Assembly: GCA_015075425.1 (NCBI GenBank)
Contig: JABTUL010000002.1
Coordinates: 1 to 64,000 of the forward strand
Length of the DNA stretch: 64,000 nucleotides
Origin: Spirochaetales bacterium
GTDB lineage: Bacteria > Spirochaetota > Leptospiria > Leptospirales > Leptonemataceae
Direction: 5' to 3'
Every line of letters begins with the position of its first letter. The stretch's first letter is position 1. A model generated the notes under the pieces. That model was not told where the DNA came from. It did not search any database and saw only the letters and a program-made list of their open reading frames with translations. This document shows positions 17,850-26,484 of this stretch, in pieces. Both the position numbers and the translations under genes were made by a program.

Positions 17850-18685
17850 AACTGGCCCTCACCATCTGCAAAGTATTCGGGAAACAGTCTCAAATAATTA
17901 TCAATGTCCGTTCTGTTCTTCCAGACATTGCGTGTAATCAGCTCGCGCAGATGCTCCCGCCGAATCTGGATGATGGCCAGCTTTTCTGCTTCCAGCCAGA
18001 GCGGATCGACCAGCTCTTTTTCCCTGTTGTAGTCAATGAGCACATCCAGGCGCGCCAGGTGGCCTATTGTGTCCGTATAACCTCTTTTCAGTTCATAGTT
18101 GCGGCGTGTTCTGGCCCCCCGAATGGCATGCTGAATATCGAGCAAAATCAGGCGCGAAATTTCGTAGGTGCTTAGATCCCCATACTGGTTGCTGTACAGA
18201 CTGGCTGCAAATTCCAGATCCTTGATCAGTGCTTTTTTGCCCACGAATGCCTCTTCCGTCATTTGCACCGGCGCTTCCGGGTCAGGCAGCGTGAGTTCGC
18301 TATCATCGGTAACAGGGAGGTCTTTACGGGCCAAAAGCTCGGTTTTGTAAGCATCGGCCGCGTCGCGCTCTCGATCCGAAGACTTAAATAGCGGATTGGG
18401 TTCGGTGTCGGGATGAAAACAGGGAACTGGATTGCAGAGTGCTGCTACTTCCTGGTAGAAGATGTCGGCGGTAAACTTTTCCGGTCCACGGTTGGGTTCA
18501 CCCGTGCTACCACGCAGGCCATAGGCAACCAGGGCCTGCTTGACTGGATCTCTCTTTTCCACTTCCTTCCATTGCTCTTCCGTGGCCATCATAACCCCGA
18601 GACACTGCGGCATGAGCAGCAGTGCAGTCAGAAGGAGCGGCAGTTTACTTTTACCGCCGGGCACGAATGGTTTCCAGCATTTCAT
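17846..18685 (-). CDS. Exported hypothetical protein
   Basis: About 279 residues from the ATG at 18685, which has GGAAG 6 bp upstream and gives a basic N-terminus followed by a hydrophobic stretch (LPLLLTALLLMPQCLG). The mature part is charged and helical with no motif I recognise. It overlaps the gene before it and the SGNH gene after it, so it belongs to the same operon; an accessory role in envelope maturation is possible only by context. Confidence 0.6.
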   Translation of the reverse strand: MKCWKPFVPGGKSKLPLLLTALLLMPQCLGVMMATEEQWKEVEKRDPVKQALVAYGLRGSTGEPNRGPEKFTADIFYQEVAALCNPVPCFHPDTEPNPLFKSSDRERDAADAYKTELLARKDLPVTDDSELTLPDPEAPVQMTEEAFVGKKALIKDLEFAASLYSNQYGDLSTYEISRLILLDIQHAIRGARTRRNYELKRGYTDTIGHLARLDVLIDYNREKELVDPLWLEAEKLAIIQIRREHLRELITRNVWKNRTDIDNYLRLFPEYFADGEGQL

Positions 18686-19166
18686 AGGATTCTTCCAGCA
18701 AATCTTTTTTCTTCTCGTTATAGATCTTGTCATGCTCGGGCGGTGTGTAGCTTTCCGTCACTTCTGGAGCGTCTTCTTCTGTGAGGCTCGCCATTTCAGA
18801 GCGCCATTCCTCAAGGCCGGCCTGGTTTTGTGCTTCCATCACTTCATCCGTCAGGGGCATCTTATCCGGATATTCCTGGCTGCGGATTAGACCTTCAGCC
18901 GTGCTGATCAAAGTCAGCAGATTGACTTCCATGACTTCCAGCTCAGCGGCACTGTATGAGCCCTGCTTGAGATTGCCGTGGATATGCGCGACTGCCGGGA
19001 CGAGGTCCGCTGCATCCCCGCGCTTGAGGACCGTATCGATGTACTCAGCAACAACACGGGACTGGCGGTCGAACAGGAAATTTTGCGGAGTGTGGGTATC
19101 TTCAAGCTCCTGCGCCAGCAGGGCCGTGACAATGAGACATAAGGCGGAGAGGAACACGATACGCAT
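18651..19166 (-). CDS. Exported hypothetical protein, first gene of the lnt operon
   Basis: About 171 residues from MRIVFLSALCLIVTALLAQ, a plausible signal peptide; a longer frame to 19220 adds unlikely residues. The mature part is acidic and helical, ending ETIRARR. No family recognised. It is divergent from the OmpA-like gene at 19300; the ~130 bp between them, with T and A runs near 19230-19290, should hold both promoters. Confidence 0.55.
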   Translation of the reverse strand: MRIVFLSALCLIVTALLAQELEDTHTPQNFLFDRQSRVVAEYIDTVLKRGDAADLVPAVAHIHGNLKQGSYSAAELEVMEVNLLTLISTAEGLIRSQEYPDKMPLTDEVMEAQNQAGLEEWRSEMASLTEEDAPEVTESYTPPEHDKIYNEKKKDLLEESYEMLETIRARR

Positions 19167-19299
19167 TTTTATCGACCGAATCATGGGAGGCATGCAGTCA
19201 GATCCTTTATACCCTGTCAATAGATTTGTGAAAAAAAAAAAACACTCTGGTACAATTTTTTCTTTACCGTATACTCAACTATACTACAATCTGGCATTC

Positions 19300-20004
19300 A
19301 TGTTCATTCGCAATATACTATGTTTTACTACCGTTTTCTGTGGTTTTATTCCATTTTCAACGGCCTTCATTCACTGCGCGGGTGCAAGGCAGACCGATCC
19401 CTTTCGCTACCAGATTACGATGCAGCCCCAATTTCAGCTGCAGAATGCCGCAGCAATGAATTGCCGGGAATTGTCCCGCAAGCGCATTGTCTACGGCCTG
19501 TTTCATCTTCCTTTGAACCGTTTGGGGCCACTTCCCGTCCAGCGTGGGCCGGAGCTGTTGCGATTTCGGGAAATCCTTACGTGGGGTGATATTGGCTACA
19601 CAGCGCTCGGTTTTCTGGTCAGTTTTATTACCCGCACTCAGATCATGGAAGCCTGTCAACCATCGGCACCTTTTACGCCTTTCGATCGCCCCCTCGACTA
19701 TACCATAGTCTTTCCGGGAAAGAATGCTCTGGTCCCTGATAAAGCCGTTCCCCTGCTGAATGCTCTTGCAGACGAAATGCGTAAAAAACGCGGCTGGCTC
19801 CTCATCGTCGGTCATGCCGAGCCCAGCCCGGAAGCAGCGACGGACCGCGCTCTGGCCACCCGGCGGGCTTTGAATGTGAAAGAAATTCTTACACAATATG
19901 GCGTGCAGGCAACTCGTATGGCAACTCTTTCAGCCGGTCCGGATTGGCCCGGTCGCACGGGCAGCCGGGTAGAATTCTACCTTATCCCGGAGCGTCGACC
20001 ATGA
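19300..20004 (+). CDS. OmpA-like C-terminal domain protein, exported
   Basis: 234 residues from the ATG at 19300. The N-terminus is hydrophobic and contains FIHCAG, compatible with a lipoprotein or signal peptide. The C-terminal ~110 residues fit an OmpA-like peptidoglycan-binding fold: LDYTIVFPGKNALVPDKAVPL, then WLLIVGHAEP and RALATRRALNVKEIL, the usual strand-helix order though the peptidoglycan-contacting Asp/Arg are not all clear. It is the first gene of a plus-strand group with PilZ and HEPN genes, each overlapping the next. Confidence 0.6.
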   Translation: MFIRNILCFTTVFCGFIPFSTAFIHCAGARQTDPFRYQITMQPQFQLQNAAAMNCRELSRKRIVYGLFHLPLNRLGPLPVQRGPELLRFREILTWGDIGYTALGFLVSFITRTQIMEACQPSAPFTPFDRPLDYTIVFPGKNALVPDKAVPLLNALADEMRKKRGWLLIVGHAEPSPEAATDRALATRRALNVKEILTQYGVQATRMATLSAGPDWPGRTGSRVEFYLIPERRP

Positions 20005-20660
20005 TTTCGCTTTTGAGTAGCGAGCGCCGCAAGCGCATCCTCCCACCCCGATCTCTGGTGGTTCTGGGCTGGTTTGTGGCCGTCTTCCCTTTACTGAATT
20101 ATTTCTATCTTGCCAATGCCATGCAGACATCATGGCGCTATCCTACTTTCCTGCTTTTGCCCGGAGTGCGCTGGGTGTTGCCCGCTCTGATCCTGGCCCC
20201 CCTTGCTGCATGGGGACTGCTGCGCATCAAGAAATGGGGCTGGTATGCTTTCCTCTTCTTTGCTCTGTACCTGATGGCGCATAACGGGCTGGCCTTGCTG
20301 AAAAACCCGGCATTCAGCAACGTGGGTGCTCTGGTGAGCGTGACCTTCGGGACAATCATTGCCATTTATATCTGCCAGAAAGACGTTGCGGCTCCCTATT
20401 TTCGGATGTACCCGCGAGGCTGGCGCTACCAGAAGCGCTATCCGGTGCAAATTCCGGTCAAGATCAATGGAAAAGAGTTTCAAACCACTGACCTGAGCGA
20501 TTCTGGATTCTATGTGGAGATGGACTCCACTGAGCGTGAGGCATTGACCGTGGGTCAGGCCTGCCAGGTCGAACTACAGGGCCAGATGCGCGACGCAGGA
20601 GTAGTGCGACTGGATGATACTGGAGTGGGATTTGCTTTGAGGAAAACAGGAAGAAAGTGA
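20001..20660 (+). CDS. Membrane protein with C-terminal PilZ-like domain
   Basis: 219 residues from the ATG at 20001, overlapping the preceding stop (ATGA). Four membrane segments occupy residues ~20-130. The C-terminal part reads as a PilZ domain: basic RYQKRYPVQIPVKI (the RxxxR switch region), then DLSDSGFYVEM, matching the D/NxSxxG motif that binds cyclic di-GMP. It probably couples cyclic di-GMP to a membrane or surface process. Confidence 0.7.
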   Translation: MISLLSSERRKRILPPRSLVVLGWFVAVFPLLNYFYLANAMQTSWRYPTFLLLPGVRWVLPALILAPLAAWGLLRIKKWGWYAFLFFALYLMAHNGLALLKNPAFSNVGALVSVTFGTIIAIYICQKDVAAPYFRMYPRGWRYQKRYPVQIPVKINGKEFQTTDLSDSGFYVEMDSTEREALTVGQACQVELQGQMRDAGVVRLDDTGVGFALRKTGRK

Positions 20661-21439
20661 AGCTACGTACCATCTGGGATTCCGCAATACAGGACAGCAT
20701 CCGTCTGGAAAAACTCTTCTTGGGGCTCCAAGCGCAGAACGAACGCTCTATACGCTCTGAGTTTAGAAACCGCATATTCGATTCCAAAATTGTCACATGG
20801 AACCGTTCTGAGGGGTTATGGAGAGCACGGGGTAAGGATGTCCTCATACTGGGAAAATTAAATGGGAATCTTTCTCATATCGATTTCTCTTCTGAGAACA
20901 CGCAAATTCTTTTGAAGTCTTCCCTCGTCGCGGCGATGGCCGCCGTTGATAAAATTTTGCATGAAGCGTTAATTAAGCACTTCGCTACCCTCGCCAAATC
21001 GGGAAATCTGGACTCAATGATCGATTTCCCGCTGTCGTCAAGCTACAGCATCGCACTCCAATCACGAGAACGCAGTGGAAAAGGTGGTAAGAAGCGCAAG
21101 CGTCCGGGCCATCTGTTCAAGGAAGAAATCGTAGATATTCTATTTGAAAAGACGTTTCTTTCGCAGGCAAAATTAACGCAAGTGTGCTCAATGTGTAACC
21201 TGAAGAAGGTTTTCACAGAATTTTCCCGGAAGCATGCTGCTTTTGGTGCTCCGCTGGACATTCAATCCGCATGGAATGCTGCTTATCGCCGCCGCAATCA
21301 TATAGCTCATGAATGCGATTTAAAGAGAAAGGAAAAAACCAGAAAGGTTACGCAGAATCGGTTTCATGCACCCTCTTATCGCAAAGAGCTCGAATTCATA
21401 CGGGCCTTTGGAGAATTTCTGTCAGACAATCTACATTGA
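20657..21439 (+). CDS. HEPN-domain protein (possible RNase toxin)
   Basis: 260 residues from a GTG overlapping the previous stop (GTGA). The C-terminal region has RRRNHIAHE, the Rx4H signature of HEPN ribonucleases, within a helical domain; CSMCNLKK upstream may be a structural Cys pair. HEPN proteins act as defence or toxin RNases. Its stop codon at 21437-21439 coincides with the junction to repeat P', so the true 3' end may have been cut by the rearrangement. Confidence 0.65.
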   Translation: MKLRTIWDSAIQDSIRLEKLFLGLQAQNERSIRSEFRNRIFDSKIVTWNRSEGLWRARGKDVLILGKLNGNLSHIDFSSENTQILLKSSLVAAMAAVDKILHEALIKHFATLAKSGNLDSMIDFPLSSSYSIALQSRERSGKGGKKRKRPGHLFKEEIVDILFEKTFLSQAKLTQVCSMCNLKKVFTEFSRKHAAFGAPLDIQSAWNAAYRRRNHIAHECDLKRKEKTRKVTQNRFHAPSYRKELEFIRAFGEFLSDNLH

Positions 21440-21681
21440 CTGCCGCCTATGGTCTGACCGGCGAACTATTGCCTGCTTTCTACGGCCCGCTCAAATCGTC
21501 CGTTTATACAAAAAGTGTTCAGGTCTTTCATGTGCCCCTGAATCCAGGCTCGCCAACATTCTATATGCACTATGGTATGCTCTGGTACGGCTGTGCCTGG
21601 CTCGTTCTCCTGGCCCTGATACTCTCAGCTATGCGCCGCCGCAAGCGCAGGCTGGCCAGCCAATCGGAATCGAATAGATAG
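21440..21681 (+). pseudogene. 3' fragment of lnt
   Basis: The last ~80 codons of lnt (from TAAYGLTGELLPAFYGPL to the basic tail SESNR), nearly identical to the end of the intact gene at 14262. The fragment starts directly after the HEPN stop codon and has no start codon. It marks the inner edge of the inverted duplication. Confidence 0.85.
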
Positions 21682-22388
21682 AGCTGAAGCACCAGCATGG
21701 CCAGGCTGACCGAACCCACATTCAGAAAGACCAGAATTCCCGTATGAAACAGCGTCAGAGAAATCCAGGCGATTTTGCGTCCCAGGCGCAGGAAGGCCAG
21801 CGGACCCGCCAGAATTTCCAGAGCCAGACTAACATAACTGAGAATACGCAGGAGAGGCCCGAGGTCCAGAAGCCATTTGCCAGAATCTCGGGCAATGGGA
21901 CCGGCCAGCACGATAGCCAGCGCCTCTCCATTCTGCCAGAGTGGACTTTCCAGTTTGGTCAGGCCGCTTAACGTATAACTGAGACCGGACAGATACCAGG
22001 CTGCGAGGAAGAAAGGTCGCGGCAGAGTCCAGTTTCCCGATCCGGTCCAGCTCTCGCCGCCGGGAATAAAAACACAGGCCAGTAACAGCCAGCCGATGTA
22101 GCCATCACTCGGAATGTGCAGCCAGAGTATGCGCGTTGTAGCCCAGATCCAGCCCAGCCACAACAGCAAGGCAGCGCTGCGCCGCCAGAAGCCAAAAGCA
22201 AATAAAATGCCAGTCGCCCCCAGAAAGGCCAGAGCAAAGCGCACCAGAAACAGCGGTTGGGCAATCAGCTCACTGACGTACGGCAGCAGACTTAAAAAAT
22301 AATAAGATACATACAATCCCAGCGCAATGCGGAAAAGAACAAATACCTGACCGGCACTCACTGGCCGCATGAAATCGAATGCCTCCAC
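21570..22388 (-). CDS. HTTM-like multi-pass membrane protein
   Basis: 272 residues, 6-7 membrane segments, with the early FRIALGLYVSYYF helix and a WLSGLSYTLSGLTKLESPLW stretch resembling the HTTM/vitamin-K-dependent carboxylase-like membrane fold; the assignment is tentative. The start is a GTG overlapping the 3' end of the exported protein gene at 22358. Its 3' end overlaps the lnt fragment, convergent. The partner upstream and this protein probably act together in the envelope. Confidence 0.6.
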   Translation of the reverse strand: MEAFDFMRPVSAGQVFVLFRIALGLYVSYYFLSLLPYVSELIAQPLFLVRFALAFLGATGILFAFGFWRRSAALLLWLGWIWATTRILWLHIPSDGYIGWLLLACVFIPGGESWTGSGNWTLPRPFFLAAWYLSGLSYTLSGLTKLESPLWQNGEALAIVLAGPIARDSGKWLLDLGPLLRILSYVSLALEILAGPLAFLRLGRKIAWISLTLFHTGILVFLNVGSVSLAMLVLQLYLFDSDWLASLRLRRRIAESIRARRTSQAQPYQSIP

Positions 22389-22831
22389 TGCTGACCATCA
22401 GGCTTTTTTATCACAATGGTGGCCGAACGAATCGGTTCGTGCAGGTCGAAGGCCTCACGAAGTAGCCAGCCCCGGCAAAGATGAGAATGCAGGACTTCCT
22501 CCAGAAAGGCAGGATTTGCTACGGGCGCCACAGACAAAGGCAGGATGGCTTTCATTTTGAGCAGGTGCGGGCGGTTTATTCGCTCAACGGCTTTTCTGTC
22601 CAGATTCAGGTCCATTTGCTGGCCATGCCTGAAAATGACCTGAATCTGGCAGCGAGTCGCCCAGTATTCGTAGCCGTTCGTGGGGTTGAAAACGAGGGGT
22701 AGTGGAGCCGCACCGGTCAGCCGCCCGGCCATCTGGATAGCCGGAATGCCGAGCACGTATCCTGTCATCTGTAGGCAACCGATTAGAAAAAGCAGAAACG
22801 CGACGGCTTTGTTGCGCTGCGGTAGATTCAT
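22358..22831 (-). CDS. Exported hypothetical protein, partner of the HTTM-like protein
   Basis: 157 residues from the ATG at 22831, with GGAAG upstream. N-terminal signal (AVAFLLFLIGCLQMTG, possible lipobox IGC). The mature part contains APLPLVFNPTNGYEYWATRCQIQV. A clear paralogue is encoded at 44597-45007 next to element III (SGAAPLPLVFSPIHGYDYWASRCWIQV). Function unknown. Confidence 0.65.
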   Translation of the reverse strand: MNLPQRNKAVAFLLFLIGCLQMTGYVLGIPAIQMAGRLTGAAPLPLVFNPTNGYEYWATRCQIQVIFRHGQQMDLNLDRKAVERINRPHLLKMKAILPLSVAPVANPAFLEEVLHSHLCRGWLLREAFDLHEPIRSATIVIKKPDGQQWRHSISCGQ

Positions 22832-22925
22832 CACACTTCCACGCCCCCTTAACGCAACGATCGCCAGCCATGTTTTATCGAAAAGGATTCCTCCCCGTTG
22901 CGGTCGGACTCAACCCGAACGTCAA

Positions 22926-23198
22926 TCACCTTCTTTGGAGCAAAAGTGCCTCCAGCATCTCCGCCTGTTTTTTGGCTTTCGCATCCGAATCATCTATCAG
23001 GGATACATACCCGTCAATTGGCGCATGGAACCTGATGCGATGTTTGTCGAAACGAGCCAGAACATTGCCTTCACCGATATAGGTGGGCTTGTTTCAGGCC
23101 TGGCCATCCCAGATAATGTACGCTCCTATAGGCGTATCGAGGAGATCAGTAAGCCGCAGTTCCGTGATACGTACGAATTTTAAATGGTATGTCTTCAT
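22926..23198 (-). pseudogene. GIY-YIG-like nuclease with in-frame stop (P' copy)
   Basis: Ninety codons: IGAYIIWDGQA, a TGA, then KPTYIGEGNVLARFDKH and EMLEALLL. Spacing and residues resemble small GIY-YIG endonucleases. The TGA is shared with the P copy, so the damage predates the duplication or is a common error. It starts ~85 bp from the left end of element II and reads away from it. A second GIY-YIG-like gene occupies the same position outside the other element ends (40515-40892). Confidence 0.45.
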
Positions 23199-23281
23199 AG
23201 TCGTTCATCGCGGCTTTCTGAGGGTTCTTCTGCAATCCGATTTAAACATTTTCTGCTTGCCACCCCCGGCCCCCTGTAACG

Positions 23282-23362
23282 CCCTCTCCGCAGCTCGGGA
23301 CGGCTGCAACCCCTCGTCTGTGCATCCGCATGGGCAAATTCTTGCATCCGCAAGATCGGAAA
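23282..23362 (-). other. Element II left end (att-like)
   Basis: Read outward from the recombinase stop: two TGCGGATGCA repeats at 22-bp period around AGAATTTGCCCA, then CAGACGAGGGGTTGCAGCC and the common terminal GAGCTGCGGAGAGGG. Spacing is as in element I but the repeat sequence differs. Confidence 0.6.
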
Positions 23363-25318
23363 TCAGGGCTCTTTTGCCTCCCGATTCAGTAGCCGACCGA
23401 CCAATGCGGAGTCCCACACACCACCTCTCTTTGTCGGCACCAGTTTCCGATTGAGATGAGCGGCAATGTCGCGCAGCGTCATACCTGCCTCCCGAAGTTG
23501 GCGCACCATGCGAATGGTCTGTTGTTCAGTTCGATTCTGGACCAGTTTGCCGCTCTTGAAATCAAAACCAAATGGAACATGCTGAGGGCGTTTTGCATAG
23601 TCCTTGAGTGCTTTCGTCAGCCCATGCCTCTGAATGGCATCGGACACAGTGGACTGGCCCACGCCTATGCGTCTGGCAATGGCGTTCGTGGACAATCCTT
23701 CGTCGTGATACAGTTTCTTTAAGTAGCCTTTGCTTTTCAATAGCAGAATACCTGGCAACGGGATTCGGTCACGCAGAAGAATCGCTGTCTGATCGGTATA
23801 GGATGGTCTGGAACCATTTGGGTGGACCAGTTCTATATGCAGCCCCTCCTCCCCCAGAGTCAGAGTTCGGACAAGCTCGAAGATGCGGCGGCACTTCTGG
23901 GCCGGGGTCGATTTCAGATACTTGCTCAGCCGGTCGGTATAGAGCCGGAACTGGGCGTCGTCTCCGGTGCTGAGAATGGCCGCGAGGGTGTCGGCCTGGC
24001 TTTTCTGGCCTTCGGTCTGCCTTTCGTTCTCCCGGAGCTGTTCCAGCAGTTGTTCGGCATCTTTTTCGGCCAGAGCCTTCGTGGCTGGCCCTTCTTTCAG
24101 GAGACTCTGCGTCGTGGCATTGTGCAGCTTTTTGCGGAGGGCTGCGTCTTCGTGGTCCAGACGTTTGAGACTGGATTTCAGGGCTCGCAGTTTCTTGCCC
24201 AGCTCTTCCCTCCCGGTCTCCAGCAATTCATGAAAATACTCTTTATCTTTCTGCATTCTGGTCAGCCATTCCTCCACCAGCTTGTGCGCATCTTCGGCTT
24301 CGATGGAATGCAGGCCGCCTTCCGTGCAGCGTCCCGGATGGGCATAATAATAGCGCACCTGGCCAGAACGGCCCCTGCCACTTTTGCCCTGGAGCTTCTT
24401 GCTGCACCTGGCGCAGCGGATGAGGCCGGAGAAAATATAGTTGTGTCTGGGTGTACGTGGTCCAGGTCCATTTCCTGAAAGAATGTCGCGGGCCTGCTCG
24501 AAGGTTTTGTCTGTGATGATGGCCGTCCATTCACCGGGCACTTCCTCCGTATTGCCGTTGCTGCGGATTTCACGGATGCCAATATACATGCGGTTTGTCA
24601 GGATGCCATAGATGCCGTTTCGGCTGAGTTTCTGGATTCTGGGGTGATCGTATTTTTTCTTTAGTGCTTTAAGGGACTCCAGCAGGGAGCGTTTGCGCAG
24701 ATAAGTCTGGAAGATGTCCCGGACTATCTTTACTTCTTCTGCATCGACCAGGAGTTTTCCCTTGTGTTCTGGATCGCGTTTGTATCCCAGCGGTTCAAAG
24801 CCACCGTATGCAAGACCGCGCTTGCTGCGTTCGTATGCGTTGCGCCGGATGCGGTCAGCCGTCATGTCGCGCTCGAATTCAGCAAAGACCATGAGGATGC
24901 GCACCACCAGATTGGAAAAGGGTGAAGTTGTATCAATCTCAGTCTTGAGGCAGACCAGATCGCATTTGTGTTGCTGGGTGAATTCAAATATATTTAAGAA
25001 ATCTTTCAGGGAGCGGGAAAGACGGCTCAGTTCTGTGAAAAAAATGGCATCAATGGCACCGCGTTCCACATCGGCCAGAAGCCTCTTGAACTCTGGCCGC
25101 TCGATATTGGACCCGGAAAAGCCACCATCAACGTATGTTCCCACCAGACGGCCCCAGGGCTGGCCTGCATTGCGGCGGCGCAGCTCAGTTGCCAGCATCT
25201 GCTCCTGATTCTTGAGTGATCCTTCCACTACCCGTGCCTGGCCCTCGGTGGAAACCCGGACATAGAAAGCCACCCGGCGGACTTTCTGTCCGCCGGTGGC
25301 TAATTTCTCTCTGCCCAT
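23363..25318 (-). CDS. Large serine recombinase, element II left arm (intact)
   Basis: 651 residues. Resolvase catalytic domain (1-~150) with Ser23 in YVRVSTEGQ and the basic/acidic FAEFERDMTADRIRRN stretch; recombinase domain (~165-270, GYKRDPEHKG to NRMYIGIREI); zinc ribbon (~300-345, LIRCARCSKKL and HPGRC); a long coiled coil (~365-450); then two helix-turn-helix motifs, STNAIARRIGVGQSTVSDAI and TLRDIAAHLN. Such enzymes cut and rejoin att sites to integrate, excise or invert DNA. The last residues (GRLLNREAKEP) differ from elements I and III. It starts 3 bp after gene B's stop. Confidence 0.92.
   Translation of the reverse strand: MGREKLATGGQKVRRVAFYVRVSTEGQARVVEGSLKNQEQMLATELRRRNAGQPWGRLVGTYVDGGFSGSNIERPEFKRLLADVERGAIDAIFFTELSRLSRSLKDFLNIFEFTQQHKCDLVCLKTEIDTTSPFSNLVVRILMVFAEFERDMTADRIRRNAYERSKRGLAYGGFEPLGYKRDPEHKGKLLVDAEEVKIVRDIFQTYLRKRSLLESLKALKKKYDHPRIQKLSRNGIYGILTNRMYIGIREIRSNGNTEEVPGEWTAIITDKTFEQARDILSGNGPGPRTPRHNYIFSGLIRCARCSKKLQGKSGRGRSGQVRYYYAHPGRCTEGGLHSIEAEDAHKLVEEWLTRMQKDKEYFHELLETGREELGKKLRALKSSLKRLDHEDAALRKKLHNATTQSLLKEGPATKALAEKDAEQLLEQLRENERQTEGQKSQADTLAAILSTGDDAQFRLYTDRLSKYLKSTPAQKCRRIFELVRTLTLGEEGLHIELVHPNGSRPSYTDQTAILLRDRIPLPGILLLKSKGYLKKLYHDEGLSTNAIARRIGVGQSTVSDAIQRHGLTKALKDYAKRPQHVPFGFDFKSGKLVQNRTEQQTIRMVRQLREAGMTLRDIAAHLNRKLVPTKRGGVWDSALVGRLLNREAKEP
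25270..25299 (-). promoter_or_regulatory. Hairpin in the 5' coding region of the recombinase
   Basis: Element II left-arm version of the stem described at 10671: CCACCCGGCGGA pairs with TCCGCCGGTGG around a short loop, ~20 nt inside the coding sequence. Confidence 0.5.
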
Positions 25319-25321
25319 GAC

Positions 25322-25468
25322 TCAGGCCGCGAGACGTTTTTTGTATCTTTTGCGCAAGCGACAGAGTCTTCTGCCGGTGCGCTCAATGCCTTTACGGTTC
25401 TTGAGGCGTACTTGCTGGCGCATTTCCCGCATCAGTTTTTCATGGGCGCTCTGGTATATGGCTTCCAT
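25322..25468 (-). CDS. Gene B basic peptide, element II left arm
   Basis: 48 residues, intact, MEAIYQSAHEKLMREMRQQV to RLRKRYKKRLAA. Its ATG overlaps the last base of gene A's TAA. Only the N-terminal helix varies between elements; the Arg-rich tail is invariant in elements I and II. Confidence 0.75.
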   Translation of the reverse strand: MEAIYQSAHEKLMREMRQQVRLKNRKGIERTGRRLCRLRKRYKKRLAA

Positions 25469-25854
25469 TATGAAAGCCCAACGAAGAGCGGGAACTGTTC
25501 ATGAGTGAGCTGGTTAAAGCCTTCTCTGAAAAGAGCCATGTCCCAGACCGTGGCATGCTGTTCAAGGCAGGCCCGCACAAAAACATCTGTATGCGCATGG
25601 GTGACGATTTCCACCTGCTCCGGGATGCGCAAATAATATGGCAGCCAGATTTCTCCGCTGATGGCAAAGTGCATTTCCCGGTCTGTGAGATCATCCGTGA
25701 ATTGTTCCACACAAATGGCTTCACCCTGGTGAATGCCATACTGGATGAATGTGATGTCCAGTTGCCGGTTGCCCTTGTGGACTGAGATGGAACCCTGCTG
25801 GCGCAGAGCTGACCATCCGCCAAAGGCCCCGATGATACTCTGGATTGAATTCAT
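25468..25854 (-). CDS. Gene A (DUF6908-like), element II left arm
   Basis: 128 residues, intact: MNSIQSIIGAFGGWSALRQQ, then DREMHFAISGEIWLPYYLR and HATVWDMALFREGF. A strong AGGAGG precedes it. About three quarters of residues match the element I copy by eye, with the DUF6908-like blocks unchanged. Confidence 0.75.
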   Translation of the reverse strand: MNSIQSIIGAFGGWSALRQQGSISVHKGNRQLDITFIQYGIHQGEAICVEQFTDDLTDREMHFAISGEIWLPYYLRIPEQVEIVTHAHTDVFVRACLEQHATVWDMALFREGFNQLTHEQFPLFVGLS

Positions 25855-25904
25855 GTTTTCCTCCTGTGCTGACTTGCAGCGCGCCTGGATGACCTGTTTT
25901 TCAG

Positions 25905-25950
25905 GGGATGGTGCTAAAAAATTTTCCTGATCCTGAAAATTTTTCGGCGA
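25905..25950 (-). promoter_or_regulatory. Leader hairpin, element II left arm
   Basis: Same A/T-rich inverted repeat (AAAATTTTC...GAAAATTTTT) and CCTGAAAAACAGG palindrome as in element I. The segment between them and gene A (GCGCGCCTGGATGACCTG) is of the left-arm type. Confidence 0.45.
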
Positions 25951-26028
25951 AGGAGCAATCCTGTATTCGCAGAGAGGTGGAGTTTGAATGGATGGACCTT
26001 TTGACATAGTTCTGACCTATGATATGGC

Positions 26029-26082
26029 CCACCAGGAGCAGAGGTGACCCCGCCTGGGTGAGGCCACCTCTGCTCCTGGTGG
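26029..26082. repeat. Core hairpin a, element II
   Basis: 18-bp arms (26029-26046 CCACCAGGAGCAGAGGTG; 26065-26082) with loop containing CCCCGCCTGGGTGAG. Loop ends match hairpin a of element I while the arms differ in a paired manner. Confidence 0.75.
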
Positions 26083-26110
26083 CCTGGGGTTAGCTCCGGA
26101 TATGATGTGC

Positions 26111-26162
26111 TGCTGCGAGTAAACGGGCTGCCGCCAGCGCGAGAGCCCGTTTACTCGCAGCA
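26111..26162. repeat. Core hairpin b, element II
   Basis: Perfect 19-bp arms (26111-26129 TGCTGCGAGTAAACGGGCT; 26144-26162), 14-nt loop GCCGCCAGCGCGAG. Six arm positions differ from element I, all compensated. Confidence 0.75.
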
Positions 26163-26204
26163 CACGGTTAAAGTTGAGAGAATCGAATGAATTTCCTGAT
26201 AACA

Positions 26205-26243
26205 GCAAGTCTCATGCCTGAGCTGGTCAGGCATGAGACTTGC
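26205..26243. repeat. Core hairpin c, element II
   Basis: 17-bp arms (GCAAGTCTCATGCCTGA at 26205-26221 and its complement at 26227-26243) with a 5-nt loop. It has the position of hairpin c in element I but a different sequence and a much shorter loop. Confidence 0.65.
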
Positions 26244-26322
26244 AAAGCGGCGGAATGAAAAACCGTCAGGCTTTACGCTTTGCGCCAAACACGCTTTCTC
26301 ATGGATAAAGCTCCTGGCACCC

Positions 26323-26382
26323 TAAATCCCCCTGAGCCGGACGGCTGCACAATGCGGGGCCGTCCGGACTCAGGGGGATTTA
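26323..26382. repeat. Core hairpin e, element II
   Basis: Arms beginning TAAATCCCCCTGAGCCGGAC (26323-26345 and 26359-26382, one extra A in the right arm) with loop TGCACAATGCGGG. Nearly the same as in element I. Confidence 0.75.
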
Positions 26383-26484
26383 CAAGATCATGTCAGAAGG
26401 ACTCTCTTTTGCTGTGAATGGGGTATGCGGCAGGCTGCATGGTCTTCTGATTTTTAAGGACCGCGAATACGCGCTAAGGAAACA

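Larger units (their letters stand above)
21440..23281 (-). repeat. Inverted repeat P' (right copy)
   Basis: Reverse-complement copy of 12677-14504, running from within lnt to the left end of element II. Genes here are open where the P copy is broken, so this is the better sequence of the pair. Confidence 0.8.

Noticed and set aside
17374-17937. Gly-rich ORF on the plus strand
   Set aside because: It is the antisense of the polyproline tract in the SGNH hydrolase gene; the minus strand has signal peptide, catalytic blocks and operon overlaps.
18781-19299. Long N-terminal extension of the OmpA-like protein
   Set aside because: It is antisense to the first gene of the lnt operon and lacks a signal; the ATG at 19300 gives a sensible exported N-terminus.
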